Shown here: positions 4,218 to 7,035 of the stretch, in pieces | Layout of the letters: the number at the start of each line of letters is the position of its first letter | Numbering within the stretch: position 1 is the stretch's first letter | Assembly: GCA_964427425.1 (NCBI GenBank) | Contig: CAYRUD010000006.1 | Span: forward strand, 1-7,035 | DNA length: 7,035 nt | Origin: CAYRUD01 sp964427425 | GTDB lineage: Bacteria > Chlamydiota > Chlamydiia > Chlamydiales > FEN-1388 | Direction: 5' to 3' | Made by a program: the position numbers and the translations under genes | Notes under the pieces: model-generated | What the model saw: only the letters and a program-made list of their open reading frames with translations | The model's database searches: none | Told to the model about the DNA's origin: nothing

Positions 4218-6050
4218 TTAAAACTGTACCTGTAGTCCTGCGCCAAGACTTTTTTCGGTTAACATTAGACCTGCAGCCCAGTTCCAGGTTGGAGAGTACA
4301 TAAGGCTGACCTCAAATTCATCATCTCGTTCTCCGCCCCAATCAGGTCGGAAGCTAAACTCCGCATCTGTAAATACATGCTTAGTCCACTGAAAGCGCTT
4401 CTCGATATCGAACCGGAATTTTCCATCGTGGTTCACAGAAACCGCTGTCTCTATGAGCATCGGCAAAATGTAGCCGACCCCAACAGTCCCGAAACCCTCT
4501 TCATGATAGAGTGTCCCTCCACCGAAAACGTTCAGGAATCTTGAGAACCAGCGGCGATACACAAGATCACCTTCAGTTTCCCAATTTTTACCAAACTTGA
4601 AATTATCACCGTTAATTTTGGCAGTCTCGATACGCAGATCCAGCTCATCCCAGGTTCTCATGAGCTTAAAGTTCGCCTGCGCGTGATTGCTTGCGGCCTC
4701 CAGCATCGAGTAGTTGTAGATGTGATCATGCAAATGTGGATCAAGCTGATCGTTCTTCGCCATTTCCGGAGTGAGCTTGAAATCGTTATAACGAACCACT
4801 CGGGCCATGCCAGTCTTCATGTGATAAAGGTTATGACAGTGAAGCATCCATTGCCCGGGTTCGTTGGCGTAGAACTCGATTGTTCTGGTTTGGTGAGGAG
4901 GGACGTCAACGGTGTGCTTCAGGGGAGAACGCTCTCCATTTTCATTGACCACTCGGAAGAAATGACCGTGCAGGTGCATCGGGTGGTGCATCATCGTGTC
5001 GTTCACCAAAGTAAACCGAACAACTTCCCCTTTGTTGATGAGGAGAAGCCGATCTTCGTAAATTGCCTTGTTGTTGATATGCCAAATGTAGCGTTCCATA
5101 TCTCCGCCGAGGACAAGCTTCATATCATGAACCTTGGCATCTTTCGGCAGTGTCGTAGGCTCAATTGATTTGAGATTGTCGACCGTAAGGGAATCAATCA
5201 CAGACCCTGTCGGATTCACATTTCTGGTGGCCGCATTTTGTCTCAACATCGCGTCTGATTGATCTGACCAGTCCACGGTTAAATATTTCTGAGCCTGTTG
5301 ATGTTCTGAATGTGCGGACTTGTTTTTCTCAGTTTTTTTCGCTGAACCATGCATAGATCCGTGTCCCGCATGAGAGTCATGACCTTGGTGCATGGAGTGG
5401 TCTTCAGGGACTTCCTTTTTTGGTAAGCCATGCTTGGAATGATCCACGTCATGTCCGGTGTGTTTATTGGTTTCACCATGTCCGCTATGATCTTGTTTAG
5501 CGTCTGATGGTTGGTGCCCGGAATGGTCTCCGGCACCATGATTTTCGTAACTTCCGCCATGCGAACCGTGGTCCATGGTCGCATACATATCTGGCATTGA
5601 TTTCGCGGGAGCGGGAACTTTGTCACCCATGCCAATCCAAGCGGAAGCATATCCGGTTACGTCTTGAACTGTAGTTCTGAGCTCGTAGTTTTTATGCTCT
5701 GGAACTGTGAAGAGAACGTCGTAAGTCTCCGCCATTCCCATCAAGATTTCTTTGGCTTGAACGGGCTCGATATCAACACCATCCGCCGCTATGACAGTCA
5801 TCGGCAGACCTGAAAGAGAGACATAGAAATAACTTGAGGCTCCGGCATTGATAATGCGAATGCGGATTTTCTCCCCTGGATGAGCCGTGAGGAGCTGAGA
5901 GTCTCTTTTCCCGTTTATAAGGAAAGCATCATAGCCCACGTCGGAAAGGTCCATTCCTCCCATCCGGGTCCATTCATTGTAGAGATGGTTTTTCAAGCCG
6001 CCCGACTGAATCGCGCCAAAATAAGAACGGATGGAGTCTTTCTTATAGAG
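4218..6050 (-). pseudogene. copA: CopA-type multicopper oxidase with fused C-terminal barrel-like domain, 5' end removed by IS
   Basis: The frame encodes the last two-thirds of a periplasmic copper oxidase of the CopA/PcoA type. It begins within the middle cupredoxin region (KKDSIRSYFGAIQSGG, then RMGGMDLSDVGYDAFLING). Counted from the codon at 5996, residues about 140-230 are a His/Met/Gly-rich insert typical of copper-resistance oxidases. The C-terminal copper motifs are intact: HPMHLHGHFF (338-347) and HCHNLYHMKTGM (386-397), which hold type 1, 2 and 3 ligands. Residues about 425-592 do not belong to the oxidase. They alternate like outer-membrane beta strands and end in GAGLQVQF, suggesting a CopB-like barrel. 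The signal peptide and first domain, with the other two His-x-His motifs, are missing because an IS begins at about 6051. Homology ends there and the chimeric frame stops at 6081-6083. No ATG lies before 5996, where a TTG has only a weak site. The product should be inactive. Confidence 0.88.
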
Positions 6051-6092
6051 GGGGACTGTTTTCCAATTTGTGTAACTGACTTAACCAGCGTA

Positions 6093-6109
6093 GTCTCAAG
6101 TTATGAGAC
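6093..6109 (+). other. hairpin in the transposase leader
   Basis: GTCTCA (6093-6098) and TGAGAC (6104-6109) form a perfect 6-bp stem with a 5-nt loop, between the IS end and the transposase start. Leader hairpins in insertion sequences can limit translation from read-through transcripts. That role is inferred here. Confidence 0.4.
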
Positions 6110-6132
6110 GTCGCAACAAGAAAGGAAGTCAG

Positions 6133-7035
6133 ATGGACACATTAAGTCAAGACATCAAACCCAAGGATTTTAGAGAAGAGAGTCTCAAGGATCTCCCCTT
6201 CGATGTGGAAAAAGTTCGTTCTATGTTTCGAGAGGTTCGAACAGTTTCTGATTTAACTCGTCCAGGGGGAGTTCTACACGAGATGCTCCGCTCCACAATT
6301 GAACGCCTTCTTGAGGCAGAGCAAGAGTATTACCTTGGCTACCCGAAGCATGAGAAGGCAGAGACTCGGCGTGGTAACACTCGTAATGGTTACTCAAAGA
6401 AAAAACTTTCTACCCCTTCCGGGGACATGGAGATTCGAGTTCCTCGGGATAGGGAGGGAGGTTTTGAGCCTGTTTTGGTTCGGCGTCATGGGAAGGTCGA
6501 TACGACTTTAAGAGACCAGATTCTTGGTATGTATGCCCGGGGTATGAGTGTGCGAGATATTCAAAGTCAGCTTTATACTTTATATGGCGTGGAAATGTCT
6601 CCAGCCTTTATTTCGGCGGTTACCGATCACATCATGGAGGCTATATACGAGTGGCAGAATAGGCCTTTGGAAAGTATTTATGCCGTGGTTTACATGGATG
6701 CTATCCACTACAAAGTCCGTGAGAATGGCAAGGTGGTATCCAAGGCTGCCTACACAGTTTTGGGGATAGACTTAAACGGTAACACGGATGTTTTGGGGAT
6801 ATGGCTAGGCGAAACTGAGGGGGCTCATTTCTGGTTATCTGTGTTAGACGATCTTAGGCGTCGAGGTGTGGAGGATATCCTGATTGCTTGCGTGGATGGG
6901 CTTAAAGGCTTTCCTGAGGCTATTGAGCAGGTTTTCCCTAGAGCCCGAGTGCAGCTTTGTATAGTTCATCAGATTCGCTCCTCTTTGAAATATGTTCCCT
7001 CTCGTAATCGCTCGGAGTTCATAAAGGATCTTAAA
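6133..7035 (+). CDS. IS256-family DDE transposase (partial, runs off the window)
   Basis: An uninterrupted frame of 301 codons runs from ATG 6133 to the last base, with AAGGA six bases before the start. The family is usually about 400 residues, so roughly the last quarter is outside. Typical IS256/MULE-type features are visible: an N-terminal helical region, LLEAEQEYYLGYPKHEK, RRGNTRNGYSKK, and IRVPRDREGGFEPVLV. The first catalytic aspartate is D189 in VVYMDAIHYKVR and the second is D255 in CVDGLKGFPEAI. The family's C-x2-H motif is C276-H279 in CIVHQIRSS. The catalytic glutamate is beyond the window. No frameshift or stop is seen, so the visible part appears intact and possibly active. Confidence 0.95.
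   Translation, partial: MDTLSQDIKPKDFREESLKDLPFDVEKVRSMFREVRTVSDLTRPGGVLHEMLRSTIERLLEAEQEYYLGYPKHEKAETRRGNTRNGYSKKKLSTPSGDMEIRVPRDREGGFEPVLVRRHGKVDTTLRDQILGMYARGMSVRDIQSQLYTLYGVEMSPAFISAVTDHIMEAIYEWQNRPLESIYAVVYMDAIHYKVRENGKVVSKAAYTVLGIDLNGNTDVLGIWLGETEGAHFWLSVLDDLRRRGVEDILIACVDGLKGFPEAIEQVFPRARVQLCIVHQIRSSLKYVPSRNRSEFIKDLK

Larger units (their letters stand above)
6051..7035 (+). mobile_element. IS256-family insertion sequence, left part only
   Basis: The element begins at about 6051, where copA homology on the other strand ends. The terminal sequence GGGACTGTTTTCC followed by AATTTGTGTAACTGAC is of the type seen at ends of IS256-family elements. The transposase starts 80 nt inside. The right end is outside the window, so the inverted repeat, the target duplication and the exact boundary cannot be confirmed; an error of a few bases is possible. 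Confidence 0.85.

Noticed and set aside
5279..5650. 123-codon minus-strand frame inside the oxidase gene
   Set aside because: It is a shadow frame of the repetitive His-rich insert; its Met/Thr-rich product has no signal of selection and the oxidase frame explains the sequence.
6035..6080. Outward promoter at the IS end driving the copper operon (TTGGAA with TATAAG)
   Set aside because: The spacing between the boxes is about 13 bp, too short for a sigma70 promoter, and other box pairs are worse.
6068..6096. Transposase promoter TTGTGT/TAGTCT with 17-bp spacer
   Set aside because: Only three matches in each box; too weak to annotate.
6299..6769. Plus-strand ORFs inside the transposase region
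   Set aside because: They are out of frame with the uninterrupted transposase frame, which carries the catalytic motifs.
1..7035. CRISPR array, tRNA or rRNA genes
   Set aside because: No regularly spaced repeats, cloverleaf or rRNA-like stretches were seen on either strand.

Overview
The window reads as a Gram-negative chromosome segment of about 45-50% GC. The organism has an outer membrane, shown by a beta-barrel-like tail and several periplasmic signal peptides. The gene style (lone A-type Fe-S carrier, Haem_bd-type cytochrome, CusF-like protein with a lineage-specific tail) would suit Bdellovibrionota or a neighbouring former-deltaproteobacterial group. That placement is a guess from style, not proven.

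Positions 1-2513 are on the + strand. They hold the tail of an unidentified gene (1-117), a membrane-anchored helical protein of unknown function (102-821), and a sigma70-type promoter driving a complete HesB/IscA-type iron-sulfur carrier (985-1311). Next come an ORF resembling only the DNA-binding part of a large serine recombinase (1304-1828) and an overlapping 56-residue small ORF with a near-perfect ribosome binding site (1815-1985). A fluoride riboswitch (about 2066-2116) then controls the fluoride channel gene crcB (2148-2513). The riboswitch's expression platform can be read directly. The 3' strand of the fluoride-stabilised pseudoknot is also the 5' strand of an 11-bp hairpin that covers the crcB Shine-Dalgarno, so this looks like a translational ON switch.

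Positions 2562-6050 are on the - strand and form a tight copper-handling operon, transcribed right to left. It starts with a CopA-type multicopper oxidase joined to a C-terminal beta-barrel-like domain. A one-haem Haem_bd protein, a Cys/His-rich YHS/TRASH-like periplasmic protein and a CusF-like copper-binding protein with an unrecognised C-terminal domain follow. Gaps are 5-24 nt. The oxidase has lost its signal peptide and first cupredoxin domain because an IS256-family element begins at about 6051, so the oxidase is broken here and expression of the rest of the operon may be altered.

Positions 6051-7035 are the left part of that IS256-family insertion: terminal sequence, a leader hairpin, and the first 301 codons of the transposase, which runs off the window. 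The two most informative features are the fully legible fluoride switch and the insertion-broken copper operon with its fused oxidase-barrel protein.
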